NCBI GenBank assembly: GCA_030704615.1
Contig: CM060732.1
Location: 82,545,171 to 82,609,170, forward strand
Direction of reading: 5' to 3'
Source of the DNA: Takakia lepidozioides
Lineage: Eukaryota > Streptophyta > Takakiopsida > Takakiales > Takakiaceae
Length of the DNA stretch: 64,000 nt
The notes beneath the pieces were generated by a model. It saw only the letters and a list, made by a program, of their open reading frames with translations, did no database searches and was not told the origin of the DNA. Of this stretch, positions 34,764 to 48,694 are shown in pieces. Position 1 is the first letter of the stretch. Each line of letters starts with the position of its first letter. The translations under genes were made by a program, and so were the position numbers.

Positions 34764-35215
34764 GTGGCGCCCAACAGGGTCACATTCAATTGCATTCTCA
34801 ATGCGTGCGCCAACCTAGGTTCCCTGGAAAAGTCCACAGATGTCCATGCTGACATTATCAAAGCTGGTATATCGTCGGATATCATTCTGGAGACTTCGCT
34901 CGTTGACATGTATGCCAAGTGCGGGAGCAAAACGGCTCTGGAAGAGGGCAAGGAGGTCCATGCTGACATCATCGAAGCTGGAGTTGCCACAACAAGGTTA
35001 TGTTCATTTGTGTTCTCAAGGCCCATGTCATTCTTGCAGCCCTGCTGGAAAAGGGCAAGGAGGTCCATGCTGACATCATCGAAGCTGGAGTTGCCACAAC
35101 AAGGTTATGTTCATTTGTGTTCTCAAGGCCCATGTCATTCTTGCAGCCCTGCTGGAAAAGGGCAAGGAGGTCCATGCTGACATCATCAAAGCTGGTCTTT
35201 CTTACTTCGCATAAG
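34764..35215 (+). pseudogene. PPR gene fragment with frameshifts
   Basis: The frame starts with VTFNCILNACANLGSLEKST and continues through HADIIKAGISSDIILE and [10 protein letters not shown], a PLS-type PPR module like those of the 19.4-23 kb gene. It then jumps to EEGKEVHADIIEAG and enters a 107-base tandem repeat whose length is not a multiple of three, so the frame is lost in each copy. No start, E or DYW region is present. Confidence 0.8.
34947..35195 (+). repeat. 107-bp tandem repeat in the PPR fragment
   Basis: The word ggcaaggaggtccatgctga starts at 34947, 35054 and 35161, exactly 107 bases apart. This gives two full copies and a partial third with almost no differences. Each unit encodes [15 protein letters not shown]-type PPR sequence in one frame. 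Confidence 0.9.
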
Positions 35216-35409
35216 CAAGATAATGTTCGATTCAATCTTTCAAAACTGATTCTTCAGTACTACCCTAAACTTACCACACCAGCTCAATGAGCTCAATTGA
35301 ACCTCGAACGCACCATACCCATTGAGCTCAATTGGCCTTGTACTAATTGCCACTTTCCATGATTCGATCATGGAAAACAAAGCAAATTGAAAATCTCAAA
35401 TCTCAAATC

Positions 35410-38400
35410 TCAATCCTCCTCATTATCGGGTAGGTCTGGTACACCTTCTGGGATGGTGAGGCTATGTGGAAAGTGGCGAGGAAGTTCTATAGTTTCATCT
35501 TCTGGTGAAGTCTTTCGAAGAATGCACCTCCCCAAGGAGTACCCAAGTGCTGTTGCCACAGGTACAGCGACCGCATTCCCAACTTGCATGTATCTGTCAA
35601 CAAGAAGGGTAGAGACTTCTACTTAGCTTGAGGCAAAAGCAAAGGAGAAAATATTAGAGTTTGTAACCAACTGTACTAGCCAAACTCAACAGTTGTAAAC
35701 CGACATAAAGTTGGCTACCATTTCTTAGCAGACTAATTAGTTCTCCCCCAACATGGCACTCTTATTAACACGCTCCGAGTAAACAACCCAAGGTCCTTCG
35801 TTGGTCTCAAACCAAGCAGAGACTGTGCGTCCAAACCTTACACTACATAAAATAGTTGGAAAATGAACCCTGTAAGGATTTTAGGGGGAGCCTTGTGAAT
35901 CCATAAGGTTCTTCTCGGGCGTGCCAACAATTTCAGTAATGCCCTTTGGGGTTTTAGGCTGTGTTTTGACCACACCTCATGATCGTCAATATGGCTTCCT
36001 TCAACCTTCCTGAGGGTGCAGGTACTACCTTCTATTTCTGCTCTATGAAACAGAAGGTGTGGGCAGAAGGAAAGTGCCATCTGTTGGAGCCCATTGATTT
36101 GCCCGATTTGCACCTATTGAAATTCATGCACCAGAAGTCGTACTTGCACAGAACAAGGTAGCATGCCAAGGAATGCCTGGACTTGCGGGTCTTCACCGGC
36201 GTTCGGCCCAGCTCTCGAGCTCCAGCCCTCATGCCAGACCTCATGCCTGTGAAGGCCCTTGGATCCGGGCGTTCCCCCTCACATAAGGCCTCCTTGAAAC
36301 AACTGCCATGTTCTGTTCTACCAGCTAAGAGCATCTAAAAATATGCTTGAACTTCCGACTGTTCTTTACATTCAACATACCATGATTTAAAATCACCATG
36401 ATAACTTGCAATTTAATGCCTATAACTTTTTGAAAAAAACTTTCGATTGCCTGGCTAGCTAAAAATGATCAACATGCAAAAGTGATAAACCAAGCGGAAT
36501 AAGAAAATCAAAGATAATAATTACTACTTCGACAGTACCAATTACTTTGAATGATTGCATTCTCGAGATGAACGAATTTCTTCGCCAACATCTTGGGAAA
36601 TATTTCAGTAAACACACATGTTGGGGTGCCTAGCATGATGTGCATGAGTCACATCTTTTCCTCCTCTAGGTCTCGAAATCTTTTTAGTTTCATGTTTGTG
36701 TTTACAATGTCCAAGGTATAATGCATAAACTATGCGAATGATGAAAACAGAAGAAGCAAACCTTTCCTTGACAGAGCCGAAGAGCTTGTAGTAGTCAGGG
36801 AAGCCCTGCAGTCGTGCATTCTCTCTGATTGAAAGCACCCGGTCTTGCACTGGGTGAAGAATAGTCTGATGTTTCCAAGGCATCAAGCTTAGAAAGAAAC
36901 CAATAATTCTTAAAAGACATTCTCTGAGCTACAACAAAAATTGATTTGGAGTATCCTCCCTCGAAGATCATCACTTGAAGGATCTGTTGAGGTGTTGTAT
37001 CAGAGTTATGTGCCATTGACAGATAGACCTGGTTCACCAGGTAATTAACTAAGGCCTCCATCACAGAACCTCCAGTAGCTATTATATGTGACCTACTTCT
37101 AAGAAAGAGGGAAGCTGCTCACCTGGTTATGGGGCTCAGCCCTGGTAATGACTGTTGGGACAGTTTCATCCCACCAGAGTCTTCCAAAAGGCCTGCACTT
37201 GTATTGGGCCAGAGATAAATGTGAAGACATGAAAAAGTACACAGTCAAGCAGAAGTATCTTGGCCATTAGAATTGGCCTTTCTAATTAAATGGTCAGTTT
37301 CATAAGGGTAAGGCACTTACTTTTGAGATCGACCTTTCATGTAAGTAACGGCATAGTCTGGAACCTGCAGGCATTGAGCTACTGTTAGGAGGAAATTGAG
37401 TGATGGCTCTTTCAATTCAGACAAGAGATGAAGAGCAAATGAACAGACTCCATCTTACCAAGGGTTTCCCAGAAGGCAGCAGTTCACGAGGTTCTCTGAC
37501 CACATCCACTGTGATTCCATCCTCCTTGGTGAGGATTCCCTTAAGATCTCTGAAATTTGCCCCCTACAAGTCATTGTCCATCACCTCATCAGCCCCTATC
37601 ACCGGAAGTTATAGAACCTACTCACACATACTTGGCTATGAAAGTGAGCATATTGTCAAAAGCACAAAATCAGTTTTGTGCTGTATCCTGGTACTGTCAA
37701 GTACTGCCAATTGAGCTCACTTTTAGGGTACAGGAACATGTACAGGAAAGCTCAATCTTGAACAGCAAAAGCAGCTCTCCCAGGATTGTCGCCAAGCTAG
37801 CCACAGGGCCTAGGGCTGAGTTAAAGCATTTGAAATCCCTGGCATAGACCAGCATCAATGAAGAACACATGGTTGCTAGAATTACCTTTCTCTTAGGAAT
37901 TTGACATACTCGCATGTAGTCATCGGTGTTCAAACATAGTGGCTGGTGATCGGTCAATATGACTTTCTGCTTTTTTGAAGGGGGGCCTCCGAGACCTCCA
38001 GATCCTACAGCCAAAATGGCAGTTCAAAAGACTTAGAATTTGTCTCTCTTCCTCCCCACTTAATAGAATTGTATGGGCCTATCACCAGGTGGAAACATGC
38101 CTAGATGAATGACAGAGCATAATCTCCAGCCATAGGAAATTTGAACATTTATTTTTGAACGCTACACCTGAACCTCTTTAGTTTTGATCGTTGTTCATCG
38201 GCTAGCTTTGGTCAATCAGCAAATATCTTCATGAGGACCTCCGAAGAATTACCACACAATCTGATGATAAGGTCATCACGATGTTCCCAGCTACTAAACT
38301 ACTTACGATGGTGATGCTTATACGAGTACATAGGCCATGGACAGTACGATGTAATATTGAGAAAGACAGTACATACCTTGCTTTGGTAGGCGTACGAAGC

Positions 38401-41400
38401 GCTGGAATGATGTGCGAGGGCCATCCTTGTACGTAATGTCATCCTTTTCTTGAAAGTTATCCACCTAATCCAGTTGCCAACAGTGACAGGACAAGACTTT
38501 CATTTCCAGTTTAATTGGCAAGAGATAAAACTGCATCTGCAAAACACTCTCAAGTTCTTACATAATCTCTGAAGCTGGCATTTTCTGAGATACCAGACAG
38601 TACAGCCTATGTCCAAACATATTCTCAAATGACCACCAACACATCAAGCCAAAGTCAATGAACAAGACAACATATCAAGACAACATAGACATGAGGTGCA
38701 TGGAGGGAGACGAGGGCTTACAGGGGGCAAATCAGAAATTGCATCCTTAAGAACAAGAGGTCTTTGGAGCCATTCAGGAGCGTGACTTTCATTATAGGCA
38801 ACTAGACATCGCTGCACACCCAAGAACATTCCAACTCCTTGTCAACCACAACATCTTCCCATATTCACTTGTGGTTAGTTGCAGTTTAAAAGTGAAAAAG
38901 CCGTAGACATCCAACATCACCACATGCATAAAGAGATGTCCATAAGTATCGCCATTGTTGATCTTTGAAGGTGCGTGAAGAGGCAATAACCTATATCAAC
39001 ATTGACGTATGTGTCAGTCCAGAATTATAGTTGAGTGCTATGACAAGTTCTATGAAGTCGCAGACCATCAGGAGGGTTAGTGGGTGGGAAGGACGATCTG
39101 TATTATCACCATCTCAGCAGGGAAATTAATCAGACGGTCTTTGCTCTTCAAAAATAGAAACAAGCGAAGGGTGACAGTACCTCCCACTGATTTGGAACGC
39201 CGCCACGGACAATGACACTGTGTGTAGGGAGGGGAAATGGTGGCAGCATCTGCAAAAATCACAGTGACCATCAATCCTTTTTGGACTGAACTAAGCAGAA
39301 ATCAGCCAAAACTCATATTCAAGAGACATGTGGAGTTAGATATGTATAGAAAGATCTGAAATAAAACAGAGGTTGGAAGGTGATTTTAAGCCTCTGGTAC
39401 CCAGCACTTGACCTTCAACCACTGGAGATCTGAACCATTAGTATCGTAGCTTGATACATATCACAATGGACATAAACCATGTCACTTGGTTTCAAGTACC
39501 TTGAATAGAAAATTTGACATAAGAACTACAGCCTAGGGAACTCAGATGCCATCACTGAGATTAAAATTTCTTTCTCATTATAAAGTATCATTTGGTTTCA
39601 TTCTCTTTCAGCTGGCAACATGGCCATTGTAGTACCTCATCAGAACAGGCTCCATACAGGAAACAACGCATACGAAATTGGGGCAGGCCATAACAGCCAG
39701 CGACCATAAGCCCAATTTTAGCCTGCAAGTAAATTCACAATCAGAACTGAAATACAATATCAAACCAAGACTCGGATGACACACCTACAAAAAATTTTAC
39801 TTCCCTTGTTTCGTTTGTTGAATTGTAGAAGGATGTTCACCAGAGGCAGCAGAGTGAAAGAGCGGGGCTGAGCATTCTCAGACAGGGGACATGCCCTAGA
39901 GGAATATGGCACCAGATGTCACACAAGATGTAGATGACTACTCATGTGGCCAGCTTAGTTTAGCAGGAGAAAGAAACAGAACCAGTTGAAAATGAAAGTG
40001 TATGAGATATTGACAGCGTACGATCAACAAAGAAGAAAAGATAGGAGCTATGGGAAGCAAAGAACCTATGAAGAAAAATAGAAAAATAGAAACATTGTAC
40101 ATCCACAGAAGGACGTGAGGCTTGAGAATGGACAATGACAAAGCTGCACCTGTGACAGAGCAATCTTTCAGTCAAAGCCAATGCATCTGGTGTAACAAAT
40201 GCTAACAGCAGACATCTGGAAGTTTAAAAAAAAACAAGGAAACTCTCGCCTGATAATTCATACACACAGCCCTGGCAAGAGCATAGCGGCCCAGAATGCC
40301 TCCGCAAAACTTCAGGATGTCAACAACATTCTCCATTAGAATGAACCGTGGACGCAAAAAGTCGACAATGTCCATGTACACCACTATCTGCTTGTTCCGG
40401 GGATCTTCCAGCGGCTCCACACTGTTCCTAAACCGATTGAATCCACTGGCACCCTGGCATGGGGGCCCCCCACAGATGACATCCACATCACCCTGCCAAA
40501 ATCATCCACAAATTTCTGCTCAGCAATAGGAAAGTCATAAAGGAATGATCGAAAGTCAGATTTGCCACCTGCCATGTGCTTGCTATGTTCCAACTGTCAT
40601 ACATTAATAAAACATTAAAATTGAGAGAGAGAAGCTATACACGTAGCGGCAGAATCTTGCATCTCCTTCCTTCAAGCACAAATTGTTGGACAAGCTCTGG
40701 GCATCCCCTGGAAGCCATGATGTCTGCAAAGTGAGAAAAAAACTGGCTCTAGAGAGATGAGCACTGTTCAACTTTTGATTGCTCATACATTGTCAGATAT
40801 CCATCAATCCACAATGATAGTGAAATTTCCTGATGCTAGAGTCCATCCCTACATTCAAATGTACCAACAACTGAAGAGCTCCAAAATTGTCCTCAATTAA
40901 GTCGAGTTCCCATCCATGCAGACAGTTTGATAAACTATCTGGATGTAGCAGATGGTTATGTCAACAAATCTCTCCAATGAAGTGGGGATGATATTGACTT
41001 TCTGCAGCAGGTTGCACAGCAAGATTGGCAGCACCAACTGACATGTGGGACAAAAATAGAATGGGTATCAACTAGAGAAAGGTTCGTTCTAGTCTATGAC
41101 AGCTTTATCGAAAATATATTCAATAATCTAAGGCCTCTGAGGTGCATTGTAAGACACATTTAAACTTCAGCCTTCAAACACATTGAAGGGTCCCCCTGAT
41201 GTACCCTTGTCAGTCAGCAAAGGAAGACATTTCACATGGTGTAGAAAACATACACCATGCTTGCAGCAGGCTCCCATGTGTTATGCTCGTCAGAGTAGCC
41301 CTTCCACTTTACCTGTGCATGATAGTGTCAACACTCAGAAGGTTTATTAATCGAAATACAGGGAACAGATTTAAAACTAAACAAGGGACAAGATGTGCCC

Positions 41401-44400
41401 AAACCCAGGCTGCAGCAAAGTACTGCCAACAAGGCCAGATTAAAGCAGGAGTCTATAGTAGTTTGAGCAGGATGGCAAGATAATAATAGAGTCAGTCAGC
41501 AATAGGTGGTCTTGCCTTGCATAGACTCACCACCCTATATTCTTTAGATGATATTTTGATCTACAGTAAGAGTCTTGCCAAGCATAGAAACCACCTCAGA
41601 CAAGTGTTACAAGCCAACTCAGCAATCTTGCCAGGAGGAAATATCCAAGCATCAGTCATAATGAGATGTCAAGGTTTCACGCTAATTGCATTATATTAAA
41701 GTTGCTGGTTGGAATGAGGTGTGAAGGGTCTGATTCTGAACTCTGAGGCAGACAGGCCAAAAAAGACAAACCTTGTATTCAATGCCCTTATTAAAAGGTT
41801 GATCCTCATGCTTCACAATTCCCCTGTGACTGGTTAATTTGTCAGAACATGCTGACTTATCATCCTCTTCCTTTGATCTGATCACACGTCCCTTGTTGTC
41901 TACGTTACCAACCAATCGAATTCCAATGAGCCTGTCAACTGCATATTCTCCCTCTGGAAGGGGACTGTCACCATCATCATCATCATTCTCCTGACTTTTC
42001 TCAGGTTCGTAGTCAGCAGGCTCAGGGTACTTATCGCATAGATTCTTCCACTCTTTTAGCAAGGACAAGAAGTCCTCAGCAGCCTCCTTACGGACCTATA
42101 CATCCAACAGTGCCCGCATCTCTATGTTATTGGGTGAAAAGGAATGGTACTTTATAACATCTGCGAAAAGCTCAAAGAGCTTAAGGAAGAAACAAGAAAT
42201 AGAAAGGGGCCACAAACAGCCCAAAAGCAACTAAAGCTCAAAGGATTGTCTAAGAATCAACACTGCATGCAGGCAAGCATTTCTGATCCTCGTAATCCGT
42301 CCATCCATCCATCCAGCCGCATTTCTGATCCTTGTAATGGAAGACCTCCATGAGAGATGGGGTATCCCGGAATAGACAGTTGAATCTCCCTCAGATCTCT
42401 TAGAATAAAGGGCAGTGAAAGAAAGAAAGGAAAAACAAAGCTTGTGATTTGGACAAAGACCAAAGACAAGCAAAGGAGGACAGGGCCCTGGTGTTCTCTG
42501 TGTGAGGGGAGAACTTTGTAACCTCTGGAAGGGAACCTATACCTGAGTGTCACTCTAAAAGCTTAGTAGCTCTGCATGATTCTTCTTGGAAGGTGACATC
42601 TATGACAAGCTCTGGTTGTGCACGTGACAGGAAAACTGAAGGAAGGGGAGGAAACAAGAAAGTGCGATGATCTGGGGCAGAGAGGGGGTTACAACAAAAT
42701 TCTATACATCTGCAGGTATAAGAAGTGACCTTCGTCTCGGGATGATTATGCTTGATTGATATGCAGGCATATTCATTCAAGTCCACTGCCCACCTCTGCA
42801 ATACCATACAATAGTCAACAAGAAATCAGATGAGGGGTGCAAGTATTTAGGAATGAATTTAGTAGAGACTGCAGCATGTGATCGAAACGATGTTTGTAAG
42901 AACCTGCAAATTGTAAATTGTGAAGTATTGGCATGGTTTAAGCAATCTACTATGCATCAATTAATTGTGTGTCAGTCAATCTGTCAGTCTCATGAGCAAA
43001 TAGAAGCCAGCAAAGCAGATTGGATGACAACACCAAAAAGCAATTTTTTTTAAATGTAGAGAAGAAAGAAAAGATCAAAGACCTATCAAGCATGCATTCG
43101 GCATTCCAGCATTAAAACCCAGGCTTTGTGTACAAAACTGCAAGCATGAATGTTACCGTCACAAGGTTGGCCCCTGCCAAGTTTGCACCCAAGCATAGGC
43201 CTGTCGACATGGCCCCACAGCCGCAATACAAATCAAGCAGCTGAAGCTCAGATTTCAACTCCTCCCTTCTATCATTTGCAGTGCTTGCCTTCCACACCAA
43301 CTTCGGCTTGGGACAAGATTGTACGGAAGATTTTGAAACTGGGATTGGAGCACTCCCATCATCACTCTCAACAGTTGAAACGTCACTGCTAGTTCTGTTC
43401 ATCCAGACAGCATCTGTATTTAAAGCATCATTAGTAGATCATCAGAGCGGTTAGCACCAGATACTTCAGTAAGTCCTCGATACATCTAACATGGCGGGTA
43501 ATCTTTTCTCAACCTCACTCTCTCCCATCCCCCGGCCTTCCCAAGCAGAGGATATAAGACCACTTGAATTTGAGCCTCTGTTGGCAACCAAGGATCAGGA
43601 AGCAGTCCAGGTCTTTGCAAATGAAATGGCCAGAAAAGGAGAGAGAAATAATGATGATGTTACAGAGAACCATTTGCAAGTTAGTATGTTTTCGAAAGTG
43701 TGAAATAAACATCAGCTTAACAGCCTCTCATAAGGTTTTTTTCACCCCATCTTCTAATTCAATCAAGTATTTAGATAGGACTTACCACCTAGGACCTCTG
43801 GGAGCTCATAGAATGTTGAGTATGCATATTTGTAGCCCTTATCAAAGTAGTAGTCACACGGAGGTATCACCCTTGGACCTTTGTTGAATCTAGTCTGTAA
43901 TCAGCCAAAAGAGCCAAATCAACAATATCCAATCCACGGCCTAATGTTGCTGAAGGTTAGGGAGCCACAGGATCATCAATGAAGATAAAAAACATTTCTT
44001 CCAATAGGTCATAACAAAGGAATAAAAAAATTGAATACACCCCACACTAGGATTCATGGTTGCATCAAGATGAGTTTAGTCCAAGATGTGCTTGGAGGAT
44101 TTCAGGCAGATAACCTGGACAGGTTGATGGACCATTTAAAGACAAATCCTAGAATATAACTTTGTGATGCTGAGCTCAAAAGGTTGGCTCTACAAGAATT
44201 GTGAAGTAGGTGAAATTTGCTGCCAGAATCAGGATTCAATCTAAGATAGAACAACTCTGCATTCATGGTCTGCATGGAGGCAAAAGACATGGGGGAGGGG
44301 GAGAGAGGAAACTTACCAGAGAAGGCACTCGAACCACTCTCTTCTTCTCTATGATACACTCCAAAAGATTATCATCTTTCTCTTCAGAATAAAATACACG

Positions 44401-47400
44401 TCTTTTGTCATGATCTTTCCCCTCATTACCCATTGCCTGCATTTCAGCATTGAAGTCTGTCAGCACAAGAGCAAAGAGGTGACCTGCACAAAGGCAGCCA
44501 GTTCGTTTATCTCAAGCAATTAGGGACTATCTCCTTTAGTTGAAATACGAAGAAAATGTTTTAGTTAGTAGATAGAGATGTAAGAATCTCCATATTTCAT
44601 AGGACTGATTGCTTTGAACAGAGCAAGTGCATTTGCTAAGCATCGAGCATAATAAGCAAGTGGGCAATCACTAAAAGTTGTCTCATCAATTAGTATAGCT
44701 ACTAAGCGATAATGGAGCATCAGGATCTTGGAAAAACGAGGAAATACATTTCCTTGGACTCAATGTTATCTCTAAGCAAACACATGTTATGTAATGAGTA
44801 TACCGTTTCTTCAGCTCGGAAGAACCACTTTACTGCCAACCACTGACTGTCATCATCTTTTTCAAAGAACTCAGTGATACTCGCTAAATAGTCATGTCCA
44901 GTATCATTCTGCAAAATGAAACAACACTTCACATATTACGCCAGCTGAAATTTTTCAGAGCAGATTCATGACAAGGGTTAGCAGGGTAGCCACTTTCTTG
45001 GAAGACTAGAATCAGGCTCTTGCCCCAGATAAATTCTCCCTCTTTTCTTTCTGTAGTGATTTTCCAGCCTCACAAAATTTGACCTGCGTGGTTGTGGATA
45101 TCTGTTGTACCACTACATTCAGACGTAAAAAGAACACATGAGAGACATGCCAATGACCTGAATGGGCGCAAGTGAGGAAAATTGATGATGACCTGTGCCA
45201 CTATTTCACCTGATTCCTCGTTGCAATGAAAGAATGCATCAGCCTCATTAAGACAACCAAAATCATATTCATCCGTTGAATTGGCATACTGACAGGAAGA
45301 TGAGACATTAATTTGTTGCTCCTTCGCCAAGGACACACTGGGATTAAGGTGTGAGGCTGGACAAACACTACGCTGGCTGGTTTAATCCTGGAACAAGTCA
45401 GGATTGAATAGAAAATGAAGCAAGATGGGGCCAGATCTCATACACATGCTCCTTGACTGTAAGGGCTCCCCCAATTTAAAAGGTGAGTTCGCAGATCAAT
45501 CACGCAACCAAGTTTCATTTGTGCCAATTTATTATACTTAAAGATTTAGAAGCTCAAGCCACTTAGGGAGGGCAATGATGCACATGTGGCTGGGTAGGAC
45601 ATCCAGACGCAAGACTGACAGGTGGCCCAATGCCCAAGTGGGCTACCTGTTGATACAGTCCATCATCAGGAGTGGAGGGAGACTAACTTACGTTCACGTG
45701 GACACAGTCCCCCAACAGATAAACTTGGCCATCAACTTCTGCTTGCTTGTAATGGGCAGTAACCCGCACCTGTGGCTCTGTCTCAATGTCTCCTCTGCAA
45801 GCAATGAACTGACACTTTTCAACTACACACACAAATCAGGTTAAGGAGGTAATAAATAATAAAGAGTGCTGTATGTTGCTATCATTACTCAGTTGCCAAA
45901 GGCTGAAAGAATCATCACCTTTCTCCTTTCTCCTTGTGTTTCTCACAGCCGGAACCAAAGAAGCGAAACTAGTCTTGTGAGCTTGGATTACAGGTCAGTC
46001 AACTGAAACTTACTAAACTCTAATGGATTCCTTCTTCAGACATTCAATATAACAAAGATTTATTGTGTTAATTCAGCTAGCTGACTTGGATATGATCAAA
46101 ATTACTGCAACCACTTGAAACTAGCCACCATCAAGTCCCCAGTCACAAACAGTAACCCATTCTTCAGACATTGGGTTGAAAGCTCTATGCAGTTGACCAA
46201 AACTCTGTTTTGTCCCTGTTCTAATGGTATTGATGCACAATGCATATCTACAGCCAGAACATTGCCAGCACTTGATAGAATCGTTTTCGAATGTGGAGAT
46301 GGCTTTGAAATGTGACGATGCTTATTGCTGTCAAAACTGATGCTCTCCTCAGTGATACCAGACTGCAGTCACATCACACAAACTAATTAATAAGATGTAA
46401 ACCTTTGGAGGATGACAAAGGATGAAAGCTAATCAACTTTAAAAGCTAACATGCTGGAGGAGATGGAAAAACAAAAGGAAGGTAAGAAAAAACTTCGTTC
46501 CTCATTTCCACATAAACTGATTTTGCAATCCAGGAAGCTTTCACAGCCCAAGAAGGCTTCATGTGATTTCTGCCAAGTGACAATGAGGCTGGACAGATAA
46601 GTCTCTGACATGCTACTTCTTCCCTGGTTAAGCCTAGTAATTTGGAAACAAAGCAGAGTGACAACTATCATTTCCATAGCTGATTTGGTAACAACGCTGA
46701 TAGCACCTACTGCTGGTAGTTTTAAGTTTGTTAGACATGTGAATCATGCAAGAACCAACTGGTCAATATATTATCGAACAGATGCAACAGTGGGAACTTT
46801 GAGGCCAACCATATGTGGGGACCTGGTTTCCATGGAGAGGAGAATACAATTATGAGAGCTCACAGGAATAACTTAGTGCAACCACATTATTCAGCCATTC
46901 TCAATTTTAGAGCAGCTGAGAGCACCAGAGCTCAAATCAGATTCGTAGCATTGATTTGAAGCACATTCCAGACACTACCTTTCAGTCAGTCTAGCGTATC
47001 TCACTTGCTAGTACATATTATCAACACAGCAAGTTACAACCCGAGCATTGTAACATAGCTTGCAAAATAAATCCACAGGAACATGACACGTAGCTTCCCA
47101 TTACCTTTGTCGTTGATTTGTTTGGATAGCGATGCGGAAAGTCACGGGTGGCCACGTGACTAGGAATCCGATTACTCTTCACAAATGAGGAGCTGATCGC
47201 CCTCCGAGATTGCTTTACTGGATTGCACTCGATTTTTAACTGCCGGCTCTCGATGACCACGGGAGCCTCACATTGCCCAACCTCGTCATCCTCATTGTCT
47301 CTCTACAGTGAAGATAGAATCGGAGAGATCCACAGTCTCTCCCTCTTCAGCCTTTCTCACCTCAGAGGCGACAGCTGACTTTTGCTTCTTCTTTGGAGCA

Positions 47401-47582
47401 GGCAGCTTGGGAGAAGATTTACCTCTCTTCGTTTGAGGTTTTGTCGCAACATTTGACGTGACAATATTGTCTGAGTCATGTGGAGGCGATGTAGTAGCTT
47501 TCAAAATCTTGGTCTTCGTTGAGTCTGTATTTATGTCCCCATTGCCCAGAAGCCGGTCCCTAACTAGAGCGCGGGTTCTCAT
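35410..47582 (-). CDS. CMT: Chromomethylase (BAH, chromodomain, C5-DNA methyltransferase)
   Basis: Plant-specific CMT methyltransferase, which maintains non-CG (CHG-type) methylation on H3K9-methylated chromatin (family knowledge). About 20 exons. The N-terminal exon begins at ATG 47582; a 58-base intron (47303-47360) follows, then exon 47302-47105. BAH: about 45840-45697 ([17 protein letters not shown]), 44908-44804 ([13 protein letters not shown]) and 44483-44317. Motif I: about 43412-43160 ([19 protein letters not shown]), then [11 protein letters not shown] (about 42790-42730). Chromodomain: [14 protein letters not shown] (about 42100-41770) and exon 41312-41256 ([15 protein letters not shown]). 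Motif IV: about 40492-40250 ([20 protein letters not shown], then ENV), ending with a GC donor. Motif VIII: about 39722-39634 ([15 protein letters not shown]). Target-recognition and late motifs: about 38005-36760 ([20 protein letters not shown]) and 35590-35410 ([18 protein letters not shown], then stop). All catalytic motifs and the aromatic chromodomain residues are intact. A 5' exon beyond 47582 is possible. Confidence 0.92.
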
Positions 47583-48477
47583 GGCAAACTGAGGACTCTC
47601 TCCTTCTGGAGAAATTGGGAAACACAAGCTAAGGTATCAAGCTCTAAGAAAAATTATATAATGTCAAATACCAAGAGGAAATCCACAGAAAGAGCAGACC
47701 AGGGTGTAGAAAAAAACAAGGGGAAACGATCAAGGATAGCACAATGGCTGTTTCTAGGCTCTGGAACTTACAACGGAACGATATGTGATGAAAGACCGTC
47801 AGAGATGAAGTGGAAAGACAAGAGAGAAAGTCGACATTCACGTCGTATATCTCGCCTGTGGAAGGAAACACTAAAATCTAACACAAACTGCATGCTGACA
47901 GTGAGACAGACAGAGCGACATCCCTTCGTTGCAAAAATGAACAATCGAGATTTGGAAAGTATTTGTTAAATCTGATAGACCTAGGCACACAGAGACATTC
48001 TCCGGGATTTTGAGAATTACTTCAGGATCCAAGAGGCAATCATAAATTCGAGTTGGATCTGTGACGACTGACAGCAGTCTCATCAACGCGGAAAATCATG
48101 TTTCCGCAAAACTAAAAGTAAATGGGATCCAGCAATTAGACGGGTCTGAAAGAGATAGGGCGTGATAAGCTAATGATACACACTCAAGGAACAGATGACG
48201 AGTGTGTGCGCGGGAAGCTGGGGCAAGTGCGCGACAGGAGTGAGGCAGGCCACCTTGCCGGGAATGAATCTTCGTCAGGCCTAGCCTGCACCACCGGAAT
48301 CATAGCTCATTCATCCGCCAAGTGTAAAAGAAGTAGCTTAGCGCCGAGGATTATCCGACGAAGGAAGTAAGTAGGGTGCAGTACAGACTGCAGAAGCGCA
48401 TAAGTGCGGTAGGGGTACTTGAGAGAGACACATGCAATGGATCCAGAGAATCCGATGCGAAATTCGAGAGGTTCAAA

Positions 48478-48501
48478 AACGGGCCAGTGGTCGTTTAAGG
48501 G
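48478..48501 (-). mobile_element. piggyBac-type terminal sequence next to TTAA
   Basis: cgtttaaggg (48492-48501) is followed by TTAA (48502-48505). Read on the minus strand this is TTAA then ccttaaacgacc preceded by c, the same kind of end as the 2.7-kb element at 16.5-19.2 kb. No partner end was found between here and the methylase gene, so this is a solo or truncated end, or chance. Confidence 0.35.
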
Positions 48502-48574
48502 TTAAGTTAAGGGACCTTGCTGAGCCCTACAAAGGGAAAAGTCCCGTAAATCTTAACGATATAATAATAGTATA

Positions 48575-48690
48575 TGACGCCTCCCAAAATTATGGTGTTT
48601 GACACCAAGGGGTCCTGCCTCCCGGAGGGAAGGTGGGCAGTGGGCACCTTTGTGACACCAATCGGTGGATTGAACCCACCACCACTTCTC
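48575..48690 (-). mobile_element. tRNA-derived SINE, copy 3 (5'-truncated)
   Basis: On the minus strand it has the B box gggttcaatcc (about 48668-48678), then ggtgtcacaaaggtgcccac, cttccctccgggaggcag, ccccttggtgtcaaacacc and the tail gggaggcgtcat. This is the same order as the copies at 14295 and 51123. The A-box end is missing, and it abuts the group II RT remnant. Confidence 0.6.
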
Positions 48691-48694
48691 AAGC

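Noticed and set aside
45070-45336. 88-residue minus-strand ORF within the methylase gene
   Set aside because: It lies between the two BAH exons, which join well without it (LGDCVHVN to NDTGHDY), so it is most likely intron.
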